Shown: positions 1-8,831, counted from the stretch's first letter. The stretch is DNA of 64,000 nt from Bradyrhizobium sp. AUGA SZCCT0283 (GCF_018130385.1 NZ_JAFCLU010000008.1:62001-126000); one strand, 5' to 3'. The notes: a model not told the origin generated them from the letters alone. Numbers and translations: made by a program.

Positions 1-1005
1 TTGTTGGCGCTGCTGCTTGCAGCCGGTGTGACGCCTGCGTTGGCGCAGGAAAAGACCTTCGAACTGAAATTGTCGCACTGGGTGCCGGCCTCGCACCCGC
101 TGCAGAAGGCCCTCGAAGACTGGGGCTCCGCAGTGGAGAAGGAGTCCGGCGGCACCATCAAATACAAGGTCTTTCCCGCCCAGCAGCTCGGCAAGGCGTT
201 CGACCATTACGACATGGCGCGCGACGGCATCGCCGACGTCACCTATGTCAACCCCGGCTATCAGCCCGGCCGGTTCCCGATCATCGGCGCCGGCGAATTG
301 CCGTTCCTGATGTCGGACGCCAAGGGCGGCTCGATGGCGCTTGACGCCTGGTACCGCAAATATGCCGAGAAGGAGATGAAGGACGTCAAGTTCTGTCTCG
401 CCTTCATCCATTCGCCCTCGACGTTCCACTCCCGCACCAAGAAGATCGTCACGCCCGATGACATCAAGGGCATGAAGATCCGTCCCGCCCATGCCACCAT
501 GGCGAATTTCGTGACCCAGCTCGGCGGCACCAATGTGCAGTCGTCGGCGCCGGAGGTCCGCGACATCATCGAGCGCGGCGTCGCCGACGCCGTCACTTTC
601 CCGTGGGGGTCGATCGTGCTGTTCGGTATCGACAAGGTGACGAAGTATCACATCGAAGCGCCGATGTACGTCACGACCTTTGCCTTCGTGATGAACAAGG
701 ACAAGTACAACCAGATGTCCGACAAGCAGAAGAAGGCGATCGACAACAACTGCAGCACGGAAGCCGCCGGCCGCGTCGGCGAACCCTGGGGCAAGTTTGA
801 GGACGGCGGCGTCGAAAAGATCAAGGCGATGTCCGATCACGAGGTCTACAAGCTGACGCCGGAGCAGACCGCGCAGTGGAAGAAGGCGGCTGAACCGCTG
901 GTCAAGACTTGGGGCGAGGGCGTCAAGAAGAACGGCGGCGACCCGGACGCGGCGCTGGCTGAACTCAAGGCTTCGCTCACCAAGTACAACGCGCTCGCGC
1001 AATAG
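1..1005 (+). CDS. TRAP transporter solute-binding protein, DctP family (5' end cut by window edge)
   Basis: Periplasmic binding protein of a tripartite ATP-independent (TRAP) transporter, which captures an organic acid and passes it to the DctQM membrane pair. The readable protein has 334 residues. It begins inside a hydrophobic signal peptide that ends in a PALA-Q cleavage site, and the mature part starts EKTFELKLSHWVPASHP, typical of DctP proteins. The first codon of the window is TTG, so the true start probably lies upstream. Small and large permease genes follow directly. The downstream phenylpropenoid-CoA genes make an aromatic acid the likely substrate, as for TarP of R. palustris; that assignment is inference from context. 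Confidence 0.9.
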   Translation: MLALLLAAGVTPALAQEKTFELKLSHWVPASHPLQKALEDWGSAVEKESGGTIKYKVFPAQQLGKAFDHYDMARDGIADVTYVNPGYQPGRFPIIGAGELPFLMSDAKGGSMALDAWYRKYAEKEMKDVKFCLAFIHSPSTFHSRTKKIVTPDDIKGMKIRPAHATMANFVTQLGGTNVQSSAPEVRDIIERGVADAVTFPWGSIVLFGIDKVTKYHIEAPMYVTTFAFVMNKDKYNQMSDKQKKAIDNNCSTEAAGRVGEPWGKFEDGGVEKIKAMSDHEVYKLTPEQTAQWKKAAEPLVKTWGEGVKKNGGDPDAALAELKASLTKYNALAQ

Positions 1006-1085
1006 AAACGCAAACGCCTTCGTCGGCGGCAGGGGTTCTTCTGCCGCCGTTTTGGCCCTGCCATCGCCAGCCGTTCGGAGCGGAC

Positions 1086-1595
1086 ATGAATCGCGCGTGG
1101 ATGGATCGTTTCATCGACACCATCGAATGGATCGCCGCCGGCTTTGTCGGCATCGTGGCGCTCAACATCTTTATCGGCGTCCTGCTGCGCAACACCCTCA
1201 ATTATTCGATCCCGGATTCCTTCGACATCGGGCGCATGCTGCTCGGCATCCTGATCTTCTGGGGCATCGCCGCCACCAGCTATCGCGGCGGCCACATCAC
1301 CGTCGACCTGATCTGGGCCAATGTCGGCCCGAAATACCAGCGCATGATCGACGTGTTCGCAACGCTGGTGCTGCTGTTCGTGGTGTCGGTGCAGACCTAT
1401 ACCTTGTTCGACAAGGTGCGCGGCACCTATAATGACAACGTTCTCACCTTCGACATGCACATGCCGACCTGGCCGTTCTTCGCCATCGCCTGGGCCGGCG
1501 ACGGCGCAGCTGTGCTCTTGATCGCGATCCGCACCTACCGGCTGATCTTCCATCCCGAAGATATCCATGATGCCAAAGTAAAGACGGTGGAGTAG
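1086..1595 (+). CDS. TRAP transporter small permease, DctQ family
   Basis: Small integral-membrane subunit of the TRAP transporter, 169 residues, the usual length for DctQ. The sequence shows four hydrophobic segments, with a typical first stretch around FVGIVALNIFIGVLLRN and a conserved region around GILIFWGIAATSYRGGHITVDL. It lies 80 bases after the binding-protein gene and 5 bases before the large permease, so the three form one transcription unit. It corresponds in position to TarQ of the R. palustris aromatic-acid TRAP system. Confidence 0.92.
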   Translation: MNRAWMDRFIDTIEWIAAGFVGIVALNIFIGVLLRNTLNYSIPDSFDIGRMLLGILIFWGIAATSYRGGHITVDLIWANVGPKYQRMIDVFATLVLLFVVSVQTYTLFDKVRGTYNDNVLTFDMHMPTWPFFAIAWAGDGAAVLLIAIRTYRLIFHPEDIHDAKVKTVE

Positions 1596-1600
1596 GTCGT

Positions 1601-2917
1601 ATGGGTACCGACGCCGTCGCCGTCCTCGGATTTGTCGCGCTGTTTGCGCTGATGCTGCTGCGCGTGCCCGTCGGTATGGCGATGGGCCTCGTCGGCGTAT
1701 GCGGCTTCGGTTATCTGGTCGGCTTCGCGCCGGCGCTGAAACTGGTCGGCCAGACCTCGATGCGCACGGTGACCGATTACACCTTCGGCGTGATTCCGAT
1801 GTTTCTGTTGATGGGAACGTTCGTCAGCAATTCCGGCATGAGCCGCGAGCTATTCCGCGCGGCCAACGGCTTTGTCGGCCATCTCCGCGGCGGGCTGGGC
1901 ATTGCCACCGTCGCAGCCTGCGGCGGCTTTGCCGCGATCTGCGGCTCGTCGGTGGCTACCGCCGCAACCTTCTCTGCGGTCGCCTATCCGGAAATGCGCC
2001 GCTTCGGCTATCCGCAATCCTTCGCCACCGGTGTGATCGCGGCCGGCGGCACGCTGGGCGCCATGCTGCCGCCGTCGACCGTGCTCGCGGTCTACGGCAT
2101 CATCACCGAGCAGGACATCGGAAAACTGTTCATTGCCGGAATCATTCCCGGCCTGCTCGCGATGACCATGTACATGATCACCATCGCGCTGATCGGGTAT
2201 TTCCGTCCCGGTTTTCTGCCAAAGGGAACGCACACCACCTGGTACGAGCGGTTTGCCGGCCTGAAGGATATCTGGGCGCCGGTGCTGCTGTTCATCTTCG
2301 TGATCGGCGGGCTCTATGGTCTGCCGTTCCTGCCGCGCTTTACGCCGACCGAGGCGGGCGGCGTCGGCGCCACCGGGGCGTTCCTGATCGGCGTGCTCAC
2401 CGGGCGGCTCGACAAGGAAAAAATCCTGAACTCGCTCTTGCAGGCGACCCGCACCGCGGCCGCGGTGTTCACGGTGCTGATCGGCGCGCTGATCTTCGGC
2501 TATTTCCTGACGGTGACGCAGACCCCGCAGAAGGTGACGGAACTTCTCACCGGCCTCGGGCTCGGCCCCTACGGCATCCTCGCTTTGATCATGGTAATGT
2601 ATCTGGTGCTGGGCTGCCTGATGGATGCGATGGCGATGATCATTCTCACGGTGCCGATCATCTTTCCGGTCATCATCCATCTCGGCTTCGATCCGATCTG
2701 GTTCGGCGTCATCATCGTGATGACGGTGGAGCTCGGCCTGATTCATCCCCCTGTCGGCATGAACGTGTTCGTGATCAAGAGCGTGGTGAAGGACGTGTCA
2801 TTCTCGACCATCTTCCGGGGCGTGATCCCGTTCGTGGCGACCGACCTGATCCGGCTGGTGATCCTGATCGCATTTCCGGTGCTGGCGCTGTGGCTGCCGC
2901 AACGGATGGCCGGATAA
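1601..2917 (+). CDS. TRAP transporter large permease, DctM family
   Basis: Large membrane subunit that forms the sodium- or proton-coupled translocation path of the TRAP transporter. At 438 residues it is full length, and it is hydrophobic throughout with the characteristic GSSVATAATFSAVAYPEMRRFGY and PPSTVLAVYGIITEQDIGKLF motifs of DctM. It starts 5 bases after the small permease stop and is followed 8 bases later by a DUF3237 gene. The substrate is inferred, not shown: the neighbours suggest an aromatic carboxylate (TarM-like). Confidence 0.93.
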   Translation: MGTDAVAVLGFVALFALMLLRVPVGMAMGLVGVCGFGYLVGFAPALKLVGQTSMRTVTDYTFGVIPMFLLMGTFVSNSGMSRELFRAANGFVGHLRGGLGIATVAACGGFAAICGSSVATAATFSAVAYPEMRRFGYPQSFATGVIAAGGTLGAMLPPSTVLAVYGIITEQDIGKLFIAGIIPGLLAMTMYMITIALIGYFRPGFLPKGTHTTWYERFAGLKDIWAPVLLFIFVIGGLYGLPFLPRFTPTEAGGVGATGAFLIGVLTGRLDKEKILNSLLQATRTAAAVFTVLIGALIFGYFLTVTQTPQKVTELLTGLGLGPYGILALIMVMYLVLGCLMDAMAMIILTVPIIFPVIIHLGFDPIWFGVIIVMTVELGLIHPPVGMNVFVIKSVVKDVSFSTIFRGVIPFVATDLIRLVILIAFPVLALWLPQRMAG

Positions 2918-2925
2918 AGCACGAG

Positions 2926-3387
2926 ATGATCCCGCAGCTCTCGACCAAATATGTCTTCACCATCACCGCCCGGATTGGCGAGGTGACCTCGGCGGGCGAG
3001 ATCGGCACCGGCGTGCGCCGGATCATCCCGATCATCGGCGGCGAGGTGAAGGGCGAGGGCATCAGCGGCAAGGTCTGCCCCTTCGGCGCCGACTTCCAGA
3101 TCATCCGGCCCAACGAACTGATCGAACTCGAGGCAAAATACGCCTTCGAGACCGATGACGGCGCGGTGGTCTATGTCGAAAACAAGGGCCTGCGCTTCGG
3201 TCCGGTCGACCTGTTGCAGAAGCTGAAGCGCGGCGAGCCGGTGGACCCAAACCTGATCTATTGCCGCACCGTGCCGAGATTTGAGACCGGGGCCGCAAAA
3301 TACCGCTGGCTGATGGAAAACCTCTTCATCGGCTCCGCCGCCCGCCACGCCGACCGCGTCGTCATCGACGTGCACCAGGTGCTGTGA
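2926..3387 (+). CDS. DUF3237 family protein
   Basis: Protein of 153 residues matching the DUF3237 family, small predicted beta-barrel proteins of unknown function often found next to catabolic genes. Recognisable features are the N-terminal YVFTITARIGE, the central GGEVKGEGISGKVCPFGADF and a C-terminal VVIDVHQVL. I chose the ATG 8 bases after the dctM stop, which gives the normal family length; the reading frame stays open far upstream only as a shadow of dctM. Its place at the end of the TRAP operon suggests translational coupling with transport. No enzymatic role can be read from the sequence. Confidence 0.85.
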   Translation: MIPQLSTKYVFTITARIGEVTSAGEIGTGVRRIIPIIGGEVKGEGISGKVCPFGADFQIIRPNELIELEAKYAFETDDGAVVYVENKGLRFGPVDLLQKLKRGEPVDPNLIYCRTVPRFETGAAKYRWLMENLFIGSAARHADRVVIDVHQVL

Positions 3388-3409
3388 GAAAGCTTGCTGC
3401 GGCCGCCTT

Positions 3410-3486
3410 CATTGCGAGGAGCGTAGCGACGAAGCAATCCATACCTCCCCAGCGGGGCTATGGATTGCTTCGCTTCGCTCGCAATG
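3410..3486. repeat. Palindromic repeat element (type A)
   Basis: Two arms of about 27-33 bases pair with each other: the left runs from CATTGCGAGGAGCG and the right ends in CGCTTCGCTCGCAATG, with GGATTGCTTCG/CGAAGCAATCC in the middle. It resembles the dispersed intergenic palindromes of Bradyrhizobium. It lies after the DUF3237 gene and before the hydratase promoter, where it may separate the transport and catabolic transcripts. Confidence 0.75.
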
Positions 3487-3538
3487 ACGGGGTGGGGCCA
3501 CCAGGGCCATAAGACCCGTATTGACTCCTCCCACAATC

Positions 3539-3553
3539 GTTATAAAATATAAC
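3539..3553. promoter_or_regulatory. Candidate CouR/MarR operator in the hydratase promoter
   Basis: Perfect inverted repeat GTTATA-AAA-TATAAC, 29 bases before the hydratase start codon. A TTGACT hexamer at 3521-3526 could be a -35 element, and the palindrome would then cover the -10 region, the expected place for a repressor site. A site differing at 2 of 15 bases (ATTATCAAATATAAC) lies at 18776-18790 next to the MarR gene. Binding by that regulator is inferred. Confidence 0.6.
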
Positions 3554-3581
3554 TATTCTGCACAGGAAGTAATATACGCCC

Positions 3582-4382
3582 ATGGGAAACGCCTCCACCG
3601 TCGCCGCGGATCAATCCGACCTGCTCAAGATCGAGCAGAAGGGCGCGGTGCTGACCGTGGGCCTCAACCGCCCGGCCAAGCGCAATGCGCTGAACGACGG
3701 CATCATCCTCGCGATCCAGGACTGCTTCTCCAATCTCCCCGAGGGAACAGGCGCCGTGGTCATCCATGGCGTCGGCGACCATTTCTCCTCCGGCCTCGAC
3801 CTGTCCGAACTGACCGAGCATGACGCCACCGAGGGGCTGCGGCACTCGCAGATGTGGCACCGGGTGTTCGACCGTATCCAGTATAGCCGCGTCCCCGTGA
3901 TCGCGGCGCTGAAGGGCGCGGTGATCGGCGGCGGCCTGGAACTGGCCTGCGCGGCGCATATCCGCGTCGCGGAACCGAGCGCCTATTTCGCGCTGCCCGA
4001 GGGCCAGCGCGGCATTTTCGTCGGCGGCGGCGGATCGGTGCGGCTGCCGCGGCTGATCGGCGTGGCGCGGATGATCGACATGATGCTGACGGGCCGGGTC
4101 TATTCGGCAACCGAAGGCTCGGCCTATGGTTTCTCGCAATACCTCACGGACGCCGGCGGCGCGCTGCCGAAGGCGCTGGAACTGGCGGAACGTGTGGCTG
4201 CGAACGCGCCGCTGACCAATTTTGCCGTGCTGCAGGCGCTGCCGATGATCGCGGAGGCCAATCCGCAGACCGGCCTGTTGATGGAATCCCTGATGGCGAC
4301 GGTGGCGCAGAGCGACAAAGAGGCCAAGCGCCGCATTCGCGCGTTTCTCGACCACAAGACCGCAAAGGTGAAGCCGACCTGA
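3582..4382 (+). CDS. couA: Enoyl-CoA hydratase/isomerase family protein (CouA-like hydroxycinnamoyl-CoA hydratase)
   Basis: Crotonase-fold enzyme of 266 residues expected to hydrate the side-chain double bond of p-coumaroyl- or feruloyl-CoA, either for retro-aldol cleavage to an aldehyde and acetyl-CoA or for later oxidation. The oxyanion-hole segment FSSGLDLSE is at residues 68-76 and GGGLELA at 116-122. Two acidic residues, E120 and E140, are spaced 20 apart like the two catalytic glutamates of rat enoyl-CoA hydratase, so hydratase chemistry looks intact. The start has AGGAAG at 3564-3569. The ligase follows after 1 base. The symbol is given by analogy with couAB of R. palustris; lyase activity is not proven by sequence. 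Confidence 0.8.
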   Translation: MGNASTVAADQSDLLKIEQKGAVLTVGLNRPAKRNALNDGIILAIQDCFSNLPEGTGAVVIHGVGDHFSSGLDLSELTEHDATEGLRHSQMWHRVFDRIQYSRVPVIAALKGAVIGGGLELACAAHIRVAEPSAYFALPEGQRGIFVGGGGSVRLPRLIGVARMIDMMLTGRVYSATEGSAYGFSQYLTDAGGALPKALELAERVAANAPLTNFAVLQALPMIAEANPQTGLLMESLMATVAQSDKEAKRRIRAFLDHKTAKVKPT

Positions 4383-4383
4383 C

Positions 4384-6273
4384 ATGAGCGCCAAGCCCAA
4401 CATGTCCGCCTCGACCGAATCCGCCGCGCGCGCCAATCATCCGCTGCGCCCGATTTCGTTCGGCACGCCCGCGGTGCATGTCGAGCGCCGCGACGACGGC
4501 ACCATCTATCTGCGCCCGAAAGCGCAACTGCTCGAATATCCGGCGCGCATCACCGACCGCCTGCATCATTGGGCCGCGGCCGCGCCCGATCGGGTCTTCA
4601 TGGCGGAGCGGAACGCCGCACGGGGCTGGCGGCAGATCACCTATGCGGAACTGCTCGCGTCGTCGCGGCACATCGCATCTGCGCTGCTGGCGCGCGGCCT
4701 TTCGGCCGAGAGGCCGGTCGTCATCCTGTCCGGCAACTCGATCGATCATGCATTGATCGCGTTCGGCGCGCTCTATGCCGGTATTCCCTTCTGCCCGATC
4801 TCGCCGGCCTATTCGCTGGTGTCGCGGGACTACGGCAAGCTCGGCTACCTGATGAAGCTGTTGACGCCGGGCCTCGTCTTCGCCGATGACGCCACCAAAT
4901 TCGCCGATGCGCTCGCCGCCAACGTATCCTTCGGCATCGAGATCGCGGCGTCGCGCGGTGCGGTGCCCGGACGTGAAGTAACCACGCTGGCGGATCTGAT
5001 GGCCACGCCGTTGCATCCGCGCCTCGACGCGGTGCATGAGGCCATCGGCCCGGACACGATTGCAAAATTCCTGCTGACGTCGGGGTCGACCGGCAATCCG
5101 AAGGCGGTCATCAATACGCAGCGGATGATCTGCGCCAACCAGGTGATGCTGCGCGAAACGCTGGCGTTCCTGAAGGACGAGCCGCCGGTCATCGTCGACT
5201 GGCTGCCGTGGAATCACACCTTTGGTGGCAATCACAATATCGGGCTGACGCTGTACAATGGCGGCTCGATGTATCTCGACGAGGGCAAGCCGATGCCCGG
5301 CGGCATCGAGGAGACCGTGCGCAATCTCCAGGAGATTTCACCGACCGTCTATTTCAACGTGCCCAAGGGCTATGAATCGCTGCTGCCCTATCTGCGCGAC
5401 GATGCGGCCCTGCGGAAGAAATTCTTTGCTCGCCTCCATGCGATGTTCTTCTCGGGTGCTGCGCTGTCGGCCTTTGTCTGGAACAGCCTCGACGAACTTT
5501 CGGTCCGGGAAACCGGCTATCGGGTGCCGATGCTGACCGGCCTAGGCGCCACCGAGACCGCGCCGTTCTTCATGTCGGTCAATCCGCTCACCAGCCGCTC
5601 CGGCCATGTCGGACTACCGGTGCTGGGCAATGACGCGAAACTCGTGCCCAACAACGGCAAGCTGGAGGTTCGCGCCAAGGGACCGAACGTGATGCCGGGC
5701 TATTGGCGTCAACCTGACATGACCGCGAAGGCCTTCGATGAGGAGGGCTTCTACAAAATGGGCGATGCGCTGAAACCCGCCGACCCCGATAATTTCGACG
5801 CCGGCTTCGATTTCGACGGCCGCACCGGCGAGGACTTCAAGCTCGCCAGCGGGACATGGGTCAGCGTTGGCCCGTTGCGCGCGCGCTTCGTTACGGCCTG
5901 TGCGCCCTTGGTGCGTGACGTCGTCATTGCCGGCATCAACCGCGACGAAATATCGGCGCTGGTGGTGCTCGACCTCGATGGTTGCCGCCTGATCAACCCA
6001 ACGCTTCCATCAGACGATCTGGCCGCTGCGGCGTCCGATCCGCTGATCGTTGCGGCCTTCCGCGAACGCTTCCAGGGACTTGTCGCAGGCGCGACCGGCT
6101 CGTCGACCCGGGTCACGCGCGCGGTGCTGCTCGACAGACCGCTGTCGATCGATCGCGGCGAGGTCACCGACAAGGGCTCGATCAACCAGCGCGCGGTTCT
6201 GGAGAACCGCAGCGCGCTGATCGAGGAAATTTATTCGCCCGCGCCGCCGGCGCAGGTAATCACGCTGTCATGA
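4384..6273 (+). CDS. Feruloyl-CoA synthase-type acyl-CoA ligase (CouB/Fcs-like)
   Basis: AMP-forming acid:CoA ligase of 629 residues, the length and architecture of feruloyl-CoA synthases. It should activate hydroxycinnamic acids to CoA thioesters using ATP. The adenylate-binding loop LLTSGSTGNPKAV is at 230-242, followed by the FCS-type stretch VDWLPWNHTFGGNHNIGLTL and the GLGATETAPF motif near residue 390. The C-terminal domain includes GRTGEDFKLASGTWVSVGPLR, also FCS-like. It starts 1 base after the hydratase stop and is therefore co-translated. Whether p-coumarate, ferulate or caffeate is preferred cannot be told from sequence. Confidence 0.88.
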   Translation: MSAKPNMSASTESAARANHPLRPISFGTPAVHVERRDDGTIYLRPKAQLLEYPARITDRLHHWAAAAPDRVFMAERNAARGWRQITYAELLASSRHIASALLARGLSAERPVVILSGNSIDHALIAFGALYAGIPFCPISPAYSLVSRDYGKLGYLMKLLTPGLVFADDATKFADALAANVSFGIEIAASRGAVPGREVTTLADLMATPLHPRLDAVHEAIGPDTIAKFLLTSGSTGNPKAVINTQRMICANQVMLRETLAFLKDEPPVIVDWLPWNHTFGGNHNIGLTLYNGGSMYLDEGKPMPGGIEETVRNLQEISPTVYFNVPKGYESLLPYLRDDAALRKKFFARLHAMFFSGAALSAFVWNSLDELSVRETGYRVPMLTGLGATETAPFFMSVNPLTSRSGHVGLPVLGNDAKLVPNNGKLEVRAKGPNVMPGYWRQPDMTAKAFDEEGFYKMGDALKPADPDNFDAGFDFDGRTGEDFKLASGTWVSVGPLRARFVTACAPLVRDVVIAGINRDEISALVVLDLDGCRLINPTLPSDDLAAAASDPLIVAAFRERFQGLVAGATGSSTRVTRAVLLDRPLSIDRGEVTDKGSINQRAVLENRSALIEEIYSPAPPAQVITLS

Positions 6274-6304
6274 ATTCGAAGAACAGTTTGTCAGGGAGAG
6301 CACC

Positions 6305-7066
6305 ATGCAGTTGAAGGACCAGGCCGCCATCGTCACCGGCGGCGCATCGGGATTGGGGGCTGCGACCGCGCGCCGGCTCGCGGCACAGGGCGCCAAGGTC
6401 GCGGTCTGCGATCTCAACGCCAACCTTGCTGAGGCCGTCGCGGCCGAGATCGGCGGCGTTGCCGTGATCTGCGACGTTTCCGATGCGGCTTCGGCGGAAG
6501 CTGCCGTCGCCAAGGCCGCTGCGGCCCATGGTCCGGCGCGCGTGCTGGTGAACTGCGCCGGCATCGGTGTCGCCAAGCGCGTGATCGGCAAGGAAGGGCC
6601 GATGGCGCTCGGCGATTTCGAAAAGGTGATCAAGGTCAACCTGATCGGCTCCTTCAACATGCTGCGGCTGGCGACAGCTGCCATGTCGAAGCTGGAGCCG
6701 CTTGCAACGGGCGAGCGCGGCGTGGTGATTTCCACGGCTTCCGTCGCGGCCTATGACGGCCAGATCGGCCAGTCCGCCTATTCGGCCTCGAAGGGCGGCA
6801 TCGTCGCCATGACGCTGCCGATCGCGCGCGAACTGGCGCAGTTCGGCATTCGCGTGCTGACGATCGCGCCGGGCCTGTTTCTCACGCCCTTGCTCGCCAA
6901 TTTGCCGCAGGAGGCGCAGGACTCGCTTGCCGCCTCGATCCCGTTTCCGCGCAGGCTCGGTCAGGCCGATGAGTTCGCCTCATTGGCGCTGCACATGATC
7001 GACAACCCTTATTTGAACGGCGAAGTGGTGCGGCTCGATGCCGCGCTGCGCATGGCGCCGCGCTAG
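6305..7066 (+). CDS. SDR-family 3-hydroxyacyl-CoA dehydrogenase-like protein (HSD10 type)
   Basis: Short-chain dehydrogenase of 253 residues. It has the glycine-rich TGGASGLG cofactor motif at 11-18, NCAG at 83-86 and the catalytic YSASK at 159-163. Asp36 after the second strand favours NAD over NADP. It resembles type II 3-hydroxyacyl-CoA dehydrogenases (HSD10). In this operon it would fit oxidation of the 3-hydroxy-3-arylpropionyl-CoA formed by the hydratase, the beta-oxidation route of hydroxycinnamate side-chain shortening. It lies 31 bases after the ligase. No thiolase gene accompanies it. Confidence 0.85.
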   Translation: MQLKDQAAIVTGGASGLGAATARRLAAQGAKVAVCDLNANLAEAVAAEIGGVAVICDVSDAASAEAAVAKAAAAHGPARVLVNCAGIGVAKRVIGKEGPMALGDFEKVIKVNLIGSFNMLRLATAAMSKLEPLATGERGVVISTASVAAYDGQIGQSAYSASKGGIVAMTLPIARELAQFGIRVLTIAPGLFLTPLLANLPQEAQDSLAASIPFPRRLGQADEFASLALHMIDNPYLNGEVVRLDAALRMAPR

Positions 7067-7075
7067 GGATATCCA

Positions 7076-7495
7076 ATGTTCGTCAACCGGCGCGACGTAC
7101 AGATCCAGTGGGGCGATTGCGACCCCGCCAACATCGTTTACTACCCGCGCTATTTCGCAATGTTCGACGATTCCACCTCGATCATGTTCGAAGCGGCCGG
7201 TTTCTCGAAGCAGGACATCATCCACAAATACGGCCTGGTCGGCATACCCATGGTGGATACGCGGGCGAAATTCCACATTCCCTCGACCCATGGCGACTGG
7301 ATCAGGATCGAAAGCCGGATCGAGAGCTTCAAGCGATCCTCTTTCGAGGTGATCCACAATGTGTTCAAGGGCGAGGCGTTGGCGATCGAAGCGTTCGAGA
7401 CCCGCGTGCTGGTCGGCAAGCATCCGGACGACCCTGCAAAGCTCAAATCGGCGCCGATGCCGCCGGAGATCATCGATCGGTTCATGCGGGGCTGA
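7076..7495 (+). CDS. 4-hydroxybenzoyl-CoA thioesterase-type acyl-CoA thioesterase
   Basis: Hot-dog-fold thioesterase of 139 residues. The motif WGDCDPANIVYYPRYF at 12-27 closely matches the Pseudomonas CBS3 4-hydroxybenzoyl-CoA thioesterase active site, with Asp16 at the position of its catalytic Asp17. A later GLVGIPMV and SRIESFKRSSF also follow that enzyme. It would release 4-hydroxybenzoate or vanillate from the CoA ester at the end of side-chain degradation. It starts 9 bases after the SDR stop, at the end of the catabolic operon. Confidence 0.85.
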   Translation: MFVNRRDVQIQWGDCDPANIVYYPRYFAMFDDSTSIMFEAAGFSKQDIIHKYGLVGIPMVDTRAKFHIPSTHGDWIRIESRIESFKRSSFEVIHNVFKGEALAIEAFETRVLVGKHPDDPAKLKSAPMPPEIIDRFMRG

Positions 7496-7583
7496 CTCAG
7501 TCCCCCGCATGACCTAAAGAAGGGGCTGAATGGCTCACGGGATTTTGCTTAAAACGATAAATAGATAATCAAGGGAGGAATGA

Positions 7584-8735
7584 ATGAAGAAAGCTTTTCT
7601 GTCCGCTGCTTCAGTTGTGGCGGCGCTGGCGCTAACGGGCCTGCCGGCCAAGGCGCAAACCAACGAGATCACGGTCGGTATTTCCATCACCACGACGGGC
7701 CCTGCCGCGGCGCTCGGCATTCCCGAACGCAATTCGCTCGACTTCGTACCGAAGGAAATCGGTGGCGTGCCGATCAAGATCATCACGCTCGACGATGGCG
7801 GCGATCCGACCACGGCGACCACCAATACGCGGCGCTTCGTCACCGAGTCCAAGGCCGACATCATCATGGGCTCCTCGACGACGCCTTCGACGGTCGCGGT
7901 CTCCACCGTGGCGAACGAGGCCGGCATTCCGCATATCGGCCTCGCGCCGTTCCCGATCAACGAAGCGCGCATCAAATGGTCGGTCGCCATGCCGCAGCCG
8001 ATTCCGATCATGGGCAAGGTGCTCTACGAGCACATGAAGGCGCACGGCATCAAGACCGTCGGCTATATCGGCTACTCCGATTCCTACGGCGATCTCTGGT
8101 TCAACGATTTCAAGAACCAGGCGATTCCGATGGGGCTGGCCATGGTCGATGAGGAGCGCTTCGCGCGTCCGGACACTTCCGTCGCGGGCCAGGTGTTGAA
8201 GCTCGTCGCCGCCAATCCGGACGCGATCCTGGTCGGCGCCTCCGGCACCGCCGCGGCGCTGCCGCAGACCACGCTGCGCGAGCGCGGCTACAAGGGCCTG
8301 ATCTACCAGACCCACGGCGCCGCCAGCATGGACTTCATCCGCATCGCAGGTCCCGCCGCTGAAGGCGTGATCATGGCGTCCGGTCCGGTGATGTCGCCGG
8401 AAACCCAGCCCGACAGCGCGTTGACCAAGAAGCCGGGCCTCGCACTCAACACCGCCTATGAAGCCAAGTATGGCGCCAACAGCCGCAGCCAGTTCGCCGG
8501 CCATTCCTACGACGCCTTCGAAGTGCTGAAGCGCGTGGTGCCGGTGGCGCTGAAGAAGGCAAAACCGGGAACGCCGGAGTTCCGCGAGGCGATCCGCCAG
8601 GCGCTGCTCACGGAAAAGGAAATCGCGGCCAGCCAGGGCGTCTACAACTTCACCGAAAAGGATCGCTACGGGCTCGATGACCGCTCGCGCATCATCCTGA
8701 CCGTGAAAGACGGAAAATACGTCCCGGCGAAGTAG
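7584..8735 (+). CDS. ABC transporter solute-binding protein, Liv/HAAT type (CouP-like)
   Basis: Periplasmic type I binding protein of 383 residues with a clear signal peptide (MKKAFLSAASVVAALALTG, cleaved near AKA-QTNE). It starts with a strong GGGAGG ribosome site at 7573-7578. The family motif ITVGISITTTGPAAALGIPERNS marks the branched-chain amino-acid/aromatic acid binding group. In R. palustris the equivalent CouP binds p-coumarate and related acids; the location here supports the same role. Its permeases and ATPases are not adjacent but lie at 15.1-18.7 kb beyond a block of unrelated genes. A strong terminator follows at 8777. Confidence 0.88.
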   Translation: MKKAFLSAASVVAALALTGLPAKAQTNEITVGISITTTGPAAALGIPERNSLDFVPKEIGGVPIKIITLDDGGDPTTATTNTRRFVTESKADIIMGSSTTPSTVAVSTVANEAGIPHIGLAPFPINEARIKWSVAMPQPIPIMGKVLYEHMKAHGIKTVGYIGYSDSYGDLWFNDFKNQAIPMGLAMVDEERFARPDTSVAGQVLKLVAANPDAILVGASGTAAALPQTTLRERGYKGLIYQTHGAASMDFIRIAGPAAEGVIMASGPVMSPETQPDSALTKKPGLALNTAYEAKYGANSRSQFAGHSYDAFEVLKRVVPVALKKAKPGTPEFREAIRQALLTEKEIAASQGVYNFTEKDRYGLDDRSRIILTVKDGKYVPAK

Positions 8736-8776
8736 GAACAGATATTCCTGTTTGGACTCAGGTGATCATATCGATC

Positions 8777-8809
8777 AAGCCGGCCTCTCCCTCGGGAGGC
8801 CGGCTTTTT
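8777..8809 (+). terminator. Rho-independent terminator after the CouP-like gene
   Basis: Perfect 11-bp stem AAGCCGGCCTC/GAGGCCGGCTT with an 8-base loop, followed by a T run. It sits between the convergent solute-binding protein and multicopper oxidase genes and ends the catabolic transcript. Confidence 0.85.
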
Positions 8810-8831
8810 CTTGCCCATTCCCGGAAACACG

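Noticed and set aside
1699..2925. Long upstream extension of the DUF3237 frame
   Set aside because: The first 409 codons are a shadow of the large TRAP permease. Only the part from the ATG at 2926 shows family sequence.
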